Part shown: one piece after another, positions 19,974 to 31,293 of the stretch | How positions within the stretch are numbered: the first letter of the stretch is position 1 | How the letters are laid out: the number at the start of each line of letters is the position of its first letter | Origin: Crambe crambe | Lineage: Eukaryota > Porifera > Demospongiae > Poecilosclerida > Crambeidae | DNA length: 64,000 nt | Reading direction: 5' to 3' | NCBI GenBank assembly: GCA_963924555.1 | Contig: OZ004585.1 | Span: forward strand, 7,208,556 to 7,272,555 | Notes under the pieces: generated by a model | The model's database searches: none | Seen by the model: only the letters and a program-made list of their open reading frames with translations | Told to the model about the DNA's origin: nothing | Translations under genes and position numbers: made by a program

Positions 19974-22643
19974 GGCTAGTTATAAAACCCGGAAGCCGAA
20001 ATGAAATACGCGAAATGAAACAGGAAACGAAATGACGACCATTACCAGTGAAATCATTCCTTGAACTCAATCATAACATAACTCATAATAGTTAAACTAA
20101 TAATAGAAGAATAATGACTCATATAGTAATCTCAAATGTTTGAAATAAGTAGATCCAATGGTCCAGCTGAAGTTTAACCTTTATGTTGTCAGGTATTCAT
20201 AGTTCCCAACTTTGAGAAACTAACTTCAGGGACACTAAATTCTACAAGTCACACCTACTTTGAAGTCCCGCCCCTGTACCACACCCATATTCTGGCCACT
20301 GCAGAAGGACTCAAGAACTGACAGTTTTCATGAACTGGACATTGACCTTGTGCACTGTTGATTGCTGTCTTAGCTTACTGCATTGTCTGAGTGCTGTGCA
20401 GTCAGTGTGGTGCATTTATTAGTGACTCTGGTTATGCTGTTAAGTAAACAAACTACCGTAGTCTGTAGCGCTAAAAAGAAGCTTCCGGGACAAACAATAG
20501 GCAGTTTACACTTCCGTGGCGGGACGGGACAGAGCTAAAAAATCCGGGACTGTCCCGGACATTTCGGGACAGTTGGGAACTATGGGTATTTGAACAGCTC
20601 TTGGATTGAAATCTGGAAACCGAGCTTTAGGACAACTTGAATTAGCATGGTAATGAACATTAGTCAGCGAAGACAGTTGCTGTTTACAATTAACCACATT
20701 GTAATACATGTGTTGTTCCTTGTGAACTAAACACAAGTCTTTTGGTGCTGGCAAGCAACTTTTACCATCTGGAGCTCAAGGGTATCCTTTACGACACCCA
20801 GCACATATTTTTATTGCTGGTGTTAAAAACTTCAATTCAAATGGTAAAGTTATAACAACTCTTGGTCCACACTGAATTGGTACATTTGGAGTTGAAGGTT
20901 GTGGGCTAAATTGACATACTTGATTAGTAGAAATAACATTGAATCCTGATGCAACATGACCACATTGGGACATAGAAACATTTGTTGGAATTGCACTAGG
21001 TATGAATTGAAGCTGTTCTGGAACAGGACTAGCACTAAAATTAAATGGAGGCTGTTTTGAAGCAGAATTAGCAGATAGAGGCTGTTCTGGGACAGGATTG
21101 GCACAAGAAGTAAATTGAGTGAATCGAAGCTCTTCTGAGGTACTTGGATTAAAAGGCTGCTCTGTACAGTTGTACATAAAGGAATCACTGTGAGCTTCAA
21201 GTGGAAAAGGGTCTATATACTTCTCTACCTCTGGCTTTTTCTTATATTGAGCAGGACCCTTTCGCTTAGGACAACCAGGCTTTTTCCCAACACTTTTAGA
21301 TTGATTATGTGTGGATACAGCAGTGAAATTTCCCATAACTTTTGCTCTTCTATATGAACTTAAAAATTCACTCAAACAATTAGTGTTTTCAGCAACAGCT
21401 AAAGCATGTGAACAGAATTTCATCGACTTCCATGCTATACATGCATCATCACATGCAAGGCTACCTTTCTTTGTCTTAGAAACAATATGGGGTCTATTTC
21501 CTGACTCACTGGCTACACATTTTGCACCTGGCACACCTGGGGCTGAACAAAGGCTTCCTTCTGCATTCAATAATTTTTCAGCTTTCTTCCATGTACTTTC
21601 AAGAACTTCTGGTGAAATAGTCGTTATGCCACAGTTTTCTGATGAAATGGATAATTGGATCTTTGATGAAGACTGTGGTTCCATTGGTATGCACTCCATG
21701 GCAAATACTTTCTTCAGGTGCAACTGTCGCTGTTCAGAGGACATTACAAACCATTTATCACTGCTGATTTCAATGGATTTATAGCCTATCTGGAATCGGT
21801 ACTCACCCATCCCTATCACAGCCTTTTCAACTTCATTGGATTGTGCCAATACCAGTTCAAACATGTTATTTGTCAACTGGACCCAAGTTGACTTGTGATA
21901 ATCTGCATGTAGTTTTGCTACATTATTCATACTTTCATTCCTGTTTGTCGTATAAGTTGTAGGAGGTGATCCTAAACCAGCAGATTCACGAACTGGGGCA
22001 ATCATTGACTCCTTCATAACATCAGCAACATTACTAAGGATCCACTGGTGTACTTGATGTTCTTTATGAGGATGGACTGATTCTTCAATCTCTTCCCACT
22101 TGGCTTTAAGGAGTGATAAACGGCGATCGAAATCTGCAGGGCTAGACGAATCGAGAAGACCCTTAACAAAATGTGCTCCTTGCTGAAAGCCAAATATATC
22201 CTTTATGATGCTTTCTCTGATTTGCTCAGGCAAAAGTAAATCAGTTAATTTTCTCCTTATATTATCCTTCATATGAATGAAGCATCGGAGATGAATGATT
22301 TCATTGTGGAATGTTGCCTTAACAGCCTTTACTATGGCCTGCTCACCATCTGTTCCAAAACCTATAATCTTCGATAGTCTAGTTATTAGATTATACTATC
22401 CTAAAACTACCTTTTTCTTTCGCACGTCAACGGAAAAAAGGTTCCTTTTGACTCTTTTTTTGACTGGTGGCAAATCATAGTCAGAGTCCTCGCTGGAAGC
22501 AGCAAACTTTGCCAGAGACATAGCACAGACAAACAACTACTAGCTAGCACTGCATGCACGTGCTACTTGGTAGGTAATGATCGTCATTTCGTTTCCTGTT
22601 TCATTTCGCATTTCATTTCAGCTTCCGGGTTTTATAACTAGCC
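19974..22643 (-). mobile_element. Mutator-like (MULE) element, internally deleted
   Basis: About 65-bp terminal inverted repeats (GGCTAGTTATAAAACCCGGA at the left, complement at the right) flanked by an exact 9-bp direct repeat, ATTGTAGCG (19,965-19,973 and 22,644-22,652). The uninterrupted site is visible in the second copy of the host repeat at 23,485-23,495, which proves both the insertion and the target length. A 9-bp duplication fits Mutator-like elements. The transposase gene is on the minus strand and lacks its catalytic middle. Confidence 0.9.
20776..22375 (-). pseudogene. MULE transposase, C-terminal part with SWIM zinc finger
   Basis: The open frame runs upstream of the first ATG (22,272) to about 22,375, where it reads IIGFGTDGEQAIVKAVKATF and IIHLRCFIHM, the conserved MULE segment before the third catalytic acid. 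It continues to a SWIM finger (CDDACIAWKSMKFCSHALAV) and a Pro/Ser-rich tail. A separate N-terminal piece on the same strand at 22,521-22,400 begins MSLAKFAASSEDSDYDLPP; the DDE core between the two is deleted. Such copies cannot transpose by themselves. Confidence 0.8.
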
Positions 22644-24128
22644 ATTGTAGCGAGTATTATGGAACCCAGAGAACCAGAAAACAAGCGAAGGAGGGCCCCA
22701 GAACACCCTCTAGAAACTGACCAGCAAGACCTCATGAAAGAAATGAAAGAGACAGAGCTAGAAGGAGAACAGAGTCAAAGGAACAGAGAAAAACAAGACT
22801 AGCAAAGAAATGCAACAGATAGAGCCAGGAGGAGGGAATATACAGAGTCAGCAGAAGATAATGCTGCAAGAGCAGAGCAAATGAGAGCCAGAAGGAGAGC
22901 AGAGTCAGCAGAACACAGAGCTGCCAGATTAGAGCATATGAGGGCTCATTATTTGAGAGACTAGCTACTGAGTCTGAACAGGAGTGGTAGCCTGGGTTCA
23001 GAGAAGACACTCTAATGCTAACTGGGAATGCACCAAGTCAGTTAACAACCTGAATAGCTAGATATCGAAAGTCACTGTTGGGGCTATATAATCATAAGTG
23101 AGGGAGGAACACATTGAAATGACCACTGGCTGCTTGCTCGCCCAACTAATGCTATACGAGCATCTCTAGTAGTGTTTGTCGTTGTTTTTTATTGTTTTGC
23201 ATGGGACTTAGCTAGGTAGCTATTCCAATGTATGTAGTTTTTTTGCTGCAGACAGAAGCTCGCTATACAAAGTGCCAACTAAGAGCAATTGGTAGTGTAG
23301 ATAGCTTAGTGGTAGTTGGCGAGCGAGCGAAGCCCCACACTAATTGGTCAAAATGGAAAATTGCGATATTTATGTTACACGTACGTCACTCAAAATGCGC
23401 ATGCGCTTACGCATGCGCATGAAATAGCTACTAAGCAGCGTCATAATAAGCAATCATTTTCGTTAAGCTTGAAGTTGAAACACTATTGTAGCGAGTATTA
23501 TGGAACCCAGAGAACCAGAAAACAAGCGAAGGAGGGCCCCAGAACACCCTCTAGAAACTGACCAGCAAAGAAGAGCAAGACCTCATGAAAGAAATGAGCT
23601 AGAAGGAGAACAGAGTCAAAGGAACAGAGAAAAACAAGACTAGCAAAGAAATGCGACAGATAGAGCCAGGAGGAGGGAATGTACAGAGTCAGCAGAAGAT
23701 AATGCTGCAAGAGCAGAGCAAATGCACCATACTCATCTCTGTGCTTCTCCATCACAAAGTTGTACATTCCTAGAATTATGACATCATGTTAGGAGCAGAC
23801 GTAATGAGAGCCAGAAGGAGAGCAGAGTCAGCAGAACACAGAGCTGCCAGATTAGAGCTTATGAGGGCTCATTATTTGAGAGACTAGCTATACTGAGTCT
23901 GAACAGGAGTGGTAGCCTTGGTTCAGAGAAGACACTCTAATGCTAACTGGGAATGCACCAAGTCAGTTAACAACGTGAATAGCTAGATATCAAAAGTCAC
24001 TGTTGGCACATTGAAATGACCACTGGCTGCTTGCTCGCCCAACTAATGCTATACGAGCATCTCTAGTTAGTTTATAGTCTTGAGTGTAGCTAGCTAAGTG
24101 TAAGCTTAAAGTTAGAAAGCCTAAATTA

Positions 24129-24130
<2 letters not shown>

Positions 24131-24201
<71 letters not shown>
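24131..24201. repeat. (TC)n microsatellite, about 35 units
   Basis: Uninterrupted CT dinucleotides, likely polymorphic. Confidence 0.97.
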
Positions 24202-24204
<3 letters not shown>

Positions 24205-24441
24205 TAGCTACAAAGCTTTAAATCAGTGCACATGCTATATAAAGAAGGGGAAAATAGTAAACATAATTATGCTTTCTGTCTTTAGCAGACTCAAGATCAC
24301 AACAGCAACCTAGCTATTAACAATCTACAACTAAAGTAAGTAAACAAACAAGTGATGGGAAAACAGCATTGCAACTAGCTAAAAGTGATGTAAGCATAAC
24401 ATTCAAAAAAGTTAGCAAACTAGTGATGGGAAACAAATTAT

Positions 24442-27400
24442 TTACATTAAAGCACAGGATTGGCTTTCCTTTTGTTTTTTCTCCTGTTCTTGTCTTTCCT
24501 TTTCTTTTTTCTCCTGTTCTTGTCTCTCCTTTTCTTTTTTCTCCTGTTCTTGTCTTTCCTTTTCTTTTTTCTCCTGTTCTTGTCTCTCCTTTTCTTTTTT
24601 CTCCTGTTCTTGTCTTTCCTTTTCTTTTTTCACCTGTTCTTGTTTCACCTTTTTAAATTCCTTTTCTAAGTCTTGACACTGTTTCTCCTTTTCACGTTTC
24701 TCCAGTTCAAGTTTCTTCAGTTTAATATTCATCTCGAAGTCTTGACGGTTTTTATCCTGTTCAAGTTTAAGTAATTTCTTCTCTAAGTCTTGACGCTGCT
24801 TTTGAAAATCATTTTGCTGCTTTTCTAATTTCTTCTCTAAGTCTTGACGCTGTTCTTGAAAATCATTTTGCTGCTTTTCTAATTTCTTCTCTAAGTCTTG
24901 ACGCTGTTCTTTGAGCTCTTGCTGAAAATCTTTCTGCTGTTTCTCAAAATCTTTCTGCTGCTTCTCCATCATTTCCTGTTGATTATCAACCAGTTTCTTT
25001 TGCCGTTCGAAATGCTGCTCCTCCATAGTTTGCTGATGTTTCACTAGGAATTGAACTATGTCATCCTTCTTTTCTTCTTTGATCTTGGGAAGTTCATGCC
25101 GCCACGCTGTTTCTCTTCCATCTTTAGAACATGGTTTCCCAATGCTTGATATATTCCTAGTATCACTATGTATTGGATTTTCTTCATAGTAGGAAAGCAT
25201 GTCATGAATACTTCCAAATGGTTTTCCTGTACCCTCTACCTCATAACTGTCAGCACCAATTTTCATAGTAATGTGACTAAATTCAAATGTTCCCTCTTCA
25301 TGATTCTTGGTCATTATTGAGAGTACATGCTGTTTATGATTAACGCTAAACCTTGTAAGGTAGCAAGGCTTTCCTTCTCTCTTCAGCTTCATTTCAGCTT
25401 CATTTCCAGATATTGTTCCTTGGTAGGACATGTGGCCAATTTCTTCTGTTGTAGTTACTTTCAGCAACTTTGTCACCTGCAGTATGAATTTGATTAAAAA
25501 GGAGCTATTGACATTATAATTATTATATTATGAATGTAATTAGAAAGGAGCTATTGAAATTATGTTATTGTAAGTATGAATGGAGCTATTGACATATCAT
25601 ACATTTTTTTCCCCAGGTTTTGAAGAAATTACTGCACCATGGTCTTCATCTCCTTCTATGGTGAAGGCAATAACAGCATTATAACCTGTTATACTAAGCA
25701 CACTTAGCACACTGCTAAGTGTGCATTAAAGTTTCCCCAAGGTGTGCTTTATATCTGCCTTGTGTTTGAACAAATAAATGTGGTTGATGATTGAACCAGC
25801 TGATTCTTCATGCCAGGAAAGAGAGAAAGCATGAAAAGAACAAACCAGTACTCATATAAGTTTCGAGTGAGAATAAACTCAGCCTCAATGGTGTATAAAG
25901 ACTGTTCAATGATAGCTAGCTAGCTGAGTATAAAATTGAACTTGCTAGCTTTAGTTCTTGGACAGCAAGAGTGAGAAAGACTGAAACCTCTGCAATCTCT
26001 TCAATACTCTCTCCCACACCAACCCCACCCCCCTCCCCCCCCCCCCCCCCCCCCCCCCCCCATCTGGCAGGCCTGAGAAAGAATTTTTGTATGTAAAATA
26101 GGAGTAGCTACACAGCTAAACAAAAGTACGACAGCAATACTCACACAATGTCATGCAAGTTTCACTAATTTTCCACTGGGGTTTGACTAAGACTTATTAA
26201 TATACGTAAAAACTCACCTAAATCATTGGCTTTTCAAACCACTAAAATTTAATGTGACCTGTACATTGTGTGTAGCCTACAGGACTTAGTAGATTTATTT
26301 TGTGAGTTAGCTACATTATTAAGCATAGGCGTATAGGAACCACGGGGGGCTCTGGGGGCTGGAGTCCCCTTTATTTTTCTAGCAACTGGCCCCCATTCCA
26401 AGGTTTCACATATACAATTGTGCTTTGGTGAATGGAAAAGCCTCCCTTATTCAAATCATCTTCCTACGCCTATGTTAAGAACCTATATAGTGGCCAGCTA
26501 GAAGCTAGCTACGTACCATGTAATACAGCACCTCCTTGATAGTTTTGCTGGTTGGGGTTGGTTCGTAGATTTGCATCATATCCATATAGAGAAGTGGACT
26601 GTGGATAGTGTAAAGGCTCATTTGGTGACATCTCCCCTATATACATAAACAAAACTGCTAATATCCTAGTAGCAGGGAAAAAATAGACCCATAGCTCTAC
26701 TAGCCATGTAAGTAATTGGTGAAACTGTCTTGCCCATGACTCATTTTTATGCCACTGAGCATAGCTCATAAAAATAGGTGTGTTATTCATTGCAGCTGTT
26801 CAACTTTATTCATATCACAGCCATGCACATGTGATCTGCACATTTAAGGGTGCCGATACATCCCACCCACGCATGGTTACTATGGAAGAATAGCTTTAAA
26901 ACTATTTGCCTTAGAGACATCTAACTTGGACCAAGTTATTACATACTAAAATAGTACTACACACACCAAAAATGAAGAGTGCCTGATGATTTTCACAGAT
27001 GTTACAACCGATTTCATTCTCAAGGTAAACTGCGTTGCATCTCAAAGACCGCTTGGATTCTATGGCTAATTTTTGTTATGAAGCTTCCTATACATATTTC
27101 TATCAAAATTACGATGAGTTTTTGTTGATTTGTATTTTACTTTTCTATATATCCACACAAGACCATGCATTCTGGAAATTCTAGAATAGATATGAACTAA
27201 AACAAATCGTAACTTTTTAGACCTTACCTTGTAGTTATTGTACGCAAAATATTGGCTCATTCCCATGCTTGGTTCCTGAGTTGCCGTGATTTGTCTTTTA
27301 ATCATGCTAGCATGGATTTTAGATGTGCCAGAGCAGCTGCTACTATTGTAGTTTACTATCTGTTATTTTAGCGCGGTAGTGTTTGTGGTTAATTAGTGTT

Positions 27401-29325
27401 TATAGTAGCACACGCCTCAGTTACTATGTATTGGCACCCTTAACATGCATGCAATAGTAGTGTCCTGGGACCATACGGCTTGGTCTGATATGATGTTGCA
27501 GTAATAGATTTAGGGTTGGTTCGATATGATGCTGCAGTCATAGTCCAGCTAAATTTTGGGGCCATCCCTACTTAACATTTTTATTTAGTTGCACTCACTT
27601 GTACATCTAGGTCTACCTCCAAAATCCCCCAAGCATATGTACATACCTGTCCTGATTAGTATAGCACCCTGTGTGCACAATTGGCATTTTGTCATAATGT
27701 GCTGCTATAAGCTTATCTAAGTATTGGATAGGCTGACAGGGGCTGATCCAGAGTTTTTGGAAAGAGGGGGCCATGTGCTTGCACCAAGGTCCCTGGATCA
27801 GCCCCTGATTATGTATGGTCAACTCTGAAGTATTAATTAAGATGTTAGTAGCTATATAGTTGGATTTCAGTGAACATAAACAACATTAATTATTTCAAAA
27901 CCCTGAAAACTGTAGTGGAGACTCCAGGGATGAGGTCCCTCTCAAATGATAATTATTCATAAGTACATAATTATTGTAAAAATCCATCAGATGCATATCT
28001 CTGGGTCTGATATTCAACAGTCCTTTAGGGCCGTAGTCTAGTTTTTAGGTTTAGATGCTGGCAAGTGTTCACCCACCACATCCTGTCCCACTTAAAATAT
28101 TCATCCACCCACTATTCAATCAGTAAGGATAATCCATACATTTGAGAATGCTAGTCTCTGAGTGATACAGCTTTATTATATTATTATGAGCTTTTAAAGA
28201 GGGTGAACAATAAATAGTGCCAAAATTTAGAAATCACATGTGCAACCATAGTTCGCCATGCTTTCTTAAATCAGAATTACAACTTCATTATTCTAATTAG
28301 TGGGTGGATGAATACCACATAACTTGCAGCAATTTCAATTTCACACTTCATTAGAGTAATGATTGAAATTGCTGTGGTATTCATCCACCCATTAATTAGA
28401 ATAATGAAGTATGAAATTGCTGCAATTATATGTGGTATTCATCCACCCTGAGAACTACAGTGAGTCATGCTTTGAATAACCTAATGGTGCTGCACATTCA
28501 CACAGATGAAACTGATAGTTTATCCAAGTTCAGTTGCAAATTAATTTGTTGGTAGTAGAGAAGGTAGACTTAGATCATTTTGATAAATTTGATTCTCCAG
28601 ATTGTACTGGATTGAATCTGAGACACCCTAAAATCTAAAAAAATTTTCTGGGCCTAGATGGTGCACTTTGCACAGATGTGGTCACAAGCTGTACCACTAT
28701 AAAATAATAGCTAGCTCCTGCCCTGTATACATGGAAAATTTTAAATTTTGGCTCACTTCTGACCAAACCACACCCAAATAACAACTAGATCAACTGTAGC
28801 TTAGCTTCATGATTCTGTTCTTGTCTAGCTACATGTAGTCTTTCTCTGGCTCAAAATATGTCTTTAATTTACCATGTGGCTCTTTCATTTAAAACATAAT
28901 AATCATCTACACTATATTGTACCATGCAGTGAGTATACTAATGGAAAAGGGGGGCCCAGGTCCCTTAGGCCCCTACCTGGATCAGCCCCTGTCAGCACTT
29001 GGCTTATCTAAGTACTCTGTCTACGTATGTATGCAGCTGGCTGGCTGAAACCACCCAACTTATATTACTCAACAGCAAAATCTTGTAAGCACAAATGAGT
29101 TGGAGTCTATCATCTCTAGGAATACTTTACTTGCTCACTCACTTGCTGTCAAATGTAGCACATTGCCCTATAGTACTCTCATTTGATCACCCTAGTTATG
29201 TGTCAAAAGGGTAATTGAACACCTACCAGTAGGTTGAGTTGAACCAGGCATGTGGTCATATGAAGGATGTCTGCTATTGTATGGACCAGGCATACTTGCT
29301 GGATATTGGTTTCTGTGATGTTCAC
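24442..29325 (-). CDS. SH2, coiled coil, CaaX protein (terminal exon plus upstream Tyr-rich exons)
   Basis: The terminal exon is 25,476-24,442, opening after TACTGCAG in phase 0. It encodes an SH2 domain at about residues 15-115: GTISGNEAEMKLKREGKPCY, LTRFS in place of the FLVRES core (Arg that binds phosphotyrosine kept), then SYEVEGTGKPFGSIHDMLSY and YEENPI. A Gln/Lys/Glu coiled coil follows with ten-residue repeats (QEQEKKEKER). The C-terminus is CALM, a CaaX box for farnesylation, so the product should be membrane-tethered. Upstream exons 26,517-26,636 (120 nt) and 29,227-29,325 (99 nt) encode Tyr-rich segments (LYGYDANLRTNPNQQNY; YPASMPGPYNSRHPSYDHMP), both phase 1. A phase 1-to-0 linker exon, present in the related gene at 58,790, was not found, and the duplication border at 25,833 falls between, so linkage of these exons to the SH2 exon is uncertain. 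An ATG at 26,790 opens a hydrophobic stretch that runs into the 120-nt exon, an alternative start. Confidence 0.7.
26024..26060. repeat. Poly-C tract
   Basis: About 30 consecutive C with one interrupting T; the B copy has a similar tract at 46,573-46,600 with different length. Such tracts are prone to length error. Confidence 0.9.
26847..27440. mobile_element. TA-target TIR element, 594 bp, present only in copy A
   Basis: Ends AGGGTGCCGATACAT and ATGTATTGGCACCCT are inverted repeats with one mismatch. The empty site in copy B (CATTTAACATG, 47,380-47,390) shows that TA was duplicated, as in Tc1/mariner-type insertions. No transposase ORF; non-autonomous. Confidence 0.88.
27441..29226. other. 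No exon recognised; inverted GGTGGATGAATACCACA repeats
   Basis: Around 28,297-28,455 the word GGTGGATGAATACCACA and its complement occur several times with TTCATTATTCTAATTA, forming nested hairpins. The fragment GGGGCTGATCCAG / CTGGATCAGCCCCTG recurs (27,740, 27,795 and 28,980). I see no coding exon here. Confidence 0.5.
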
Positions 29326-29675
29326 CTACATGTGTATAATATATGATGTATAACCTAAAATAGACGATTAAGCTGTAACTAATCTCCACAGTTCAGACCT
29401 ATAGCTATAGAAATATTATGTAATAATTCATCCATGCATGCATGCACTATCCTCAAGCTAACTCTTGGCTGAATGCCAAATCTCAATTATCTGAGCTGCT
29501 ACTATTAGCTAAGCCATGTGCAATCAGTTTGCTAGAAGCCTCACAAAATACATAACTTACCACCACTTGCCATCATTTAGCTCCCCAAGTCAAATTTCAA
29601 ATTGATGAAAATCAGAATATCCTCCTAGATGATGATGGGTGTGTCCCTAAAATGTTATTCATGATTTGAAAATTG

Positions 29676-29830
29676 TTTTATCAGAGAGTGCGCTAGCACT
29701 CTCTAAGTAGGGATGGCAGGTCAAAGGTCATTAAGACTGTATAAACTAAAAAATCTTCTTTCTCTTCTACCCTTACTCTACAGGTTCTCACAAGTCATGG
29801 CCCTATCCCTACATCTACACAGAAGACAGG
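29676..29830. repeat. Short relative of the TCAGAGAGTGC element
   Basis: Starts TCAGAGAGTGCGCTAGCACT, a small hairpin followed by GTAGGGATGG, like the 5' end of the element at 29,861. The right end is unclear. In copy B the hairpin has changed (51,495: TCAGAGAGTAGCGCACTCTC). Confidence 0.5.
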
Positions 29831-29860
29831 ACAATGTATAATAATCTAAAATTCATTCTA

Positions 29861-30924
29861 TCAGAGAGTGCGGTAGCACTCTCTATGTAGGGATGACTCG
29901 GACGGCCGCGCGCGCCGCCTATAAACTAATACTAAAGTGAAATTCTAGTTCTCCCACTTAGACCTAACAAAAGCTACTGTGAATGATTATCCAGCCTACT
30001 AGAGCCTACTACAATGTGCAGACCAAGTTTCAGGACCAGGGAGCTTACCGTTTCAGAAATACGGCAAGCAGGCAAATCGCTATATTCTTCTTCTTCTCTA
30101 TTATTATTATTATTATTATTATTATTCTTAGACAACCATATCTCTCGAACCACTCAAGCTACAGCCATGATTTCTGGACAAATCCACTCCAAATTCTACC
30201 AACTACGATCTTTTCTACTCGTTGATCCTCGAAAGAGTCGATGAAAAAGGAGACACTATGGAGCACAGCACTCGACTAATTCAATTAGGAAGCCATCTTT
30301 TCTATAATACGCATGCGCATGTATTTGAATATCCAATTATTCGAAATCATAATATTACTCAGCTGTCTCTAGCTAGCTAGCTAGCTCTAGCTGATGATAG
30401 ACTACTGTATCGATTCGGGGATTTAGATTCACCACGGTAGACTCTATTTCAGCATCTTCGACCTCCAAGTATGGCTCAACAACACAACACCTTGACTCGA
30501 TAAATGATTGGGCTGGTATGCTATTGGAGAACTTCTTTCATCTGTCCCTGCATACACATAGAAGAATGAACTCTAATCATAGCTAAAACCATAAAAGAGA
30601 GGAAAAAAGACCAGGAACAAGTAAGGGAAAAAGCATTTCGTGAAATGAAAAAAAGATGTAGGGATGACCACTGCTCAAAAAAGTAAGGAAACAAGAAGGA
30701 TGGAAATGGGATCAATCTTTGTTCTGTATATCCAGCCAACAATCCCTACATATACGTCAGGTAACTTCAGATTATAGTGTAGTAATGTGTGTATATGTAG
30801 GGATTGTTGGCTGGATATACAGAACAAAGATTGATCCCATTTCCATCCTTCTTGTTTCCTTACTTTTTTGAGCAGTGGTCATCCCTACATCTTTTTTTCA
30901 TTTCACGAAATGCTTTTTCCCTTA
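29861..30924 (+). mobile_element. Helitron-like non-autonomous element, copy A insertion
   Basis: Defined by its empty site in copy B (ATTCATTCTATAACATTT, 51,660-51,677): insertion is between A and T without target duplication. The element starts TCAGAGAGTGCGG, with a hairpin (AGAGTGCGGTAGCACTCT), and ends in CCCTTA. Its last 310 bp form a large hairpin with arms of about 135 bp (30,616-30,756 and 30,790-30,924). A-T insertion, 5' TC and a 3' hairpin are Helitron traits; the end CTTA instead of CTRR and the very long hairpin are not typical. No replicase is encoded. Confidence 0.6.
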
Positions 30925-31293
30925 TAACATTTACAAAACAAAATTTCAAAAATTGACTTTTGTTCCATAATAATAATATAATAATCAGATCGGCGTACTG
31001 ACTAACTGGCTATAGTCATCAGAATTCTGTTCGGGCCATCTGTTAGAGCGGCACCTAGAGGCTGATCTTTTGCTATTAGTTTTCACTACAGTTCCATTTC
31101 ACAATTCAGTGATTATGGAACACTAGCTAATCTTTCTTCGCCATTTTAAGGGCGGGGCCACATAGGTGCGCGCTAGCTAGAGCTGTTCAGCTTTGATACC
31201 TATACTTCAGCTAGTGTTTCAGTCATTCCTCAGTACAGATTCTCATCCTACACATAATCAGTACTTAGCTCTGTGCAGTTTGCTCACTTCACC

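Larger units (their letters stand above)
19861..24070. repeat. Two direct copies of a repeat, one interrupted by the MULE
   Basis: Copy 1 is 19,861-19,973 plus 22,653-23,150; copy 2 is 23,386-24,065. Shared words include GTACGTCACTCAAAATGCGC, GAAGTTGAAACACTATTGTA and TGCTATACGAGCATCTCTAG. Both encode the start of a charged, Arg/Glu-rich protein (MEPREPENKRRRAPEHPLE) that stops at the same TAG in both copies. Copy 2 carries an extra segment of about 80 bp near 23,724-23,805. The parent element is not identified; the Arg/Glu-rich start resembles N-termini of some replicative-transposon proteins, but that is a guess. Confidence 0.7.

Noticed and set aside
24369-24669. Hydrophobic repetitive plus-strand ORFs (FLFSPVLV-like)
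   Set aside because: Shadow of the Lys/Glu coiled-coil repeat on the minus strand.
28297-28455. Replication origin-like nested inverted repeats
   Set aside because: The repeats look like overlapping foldback MITE pieces; nothing else supports an origin.
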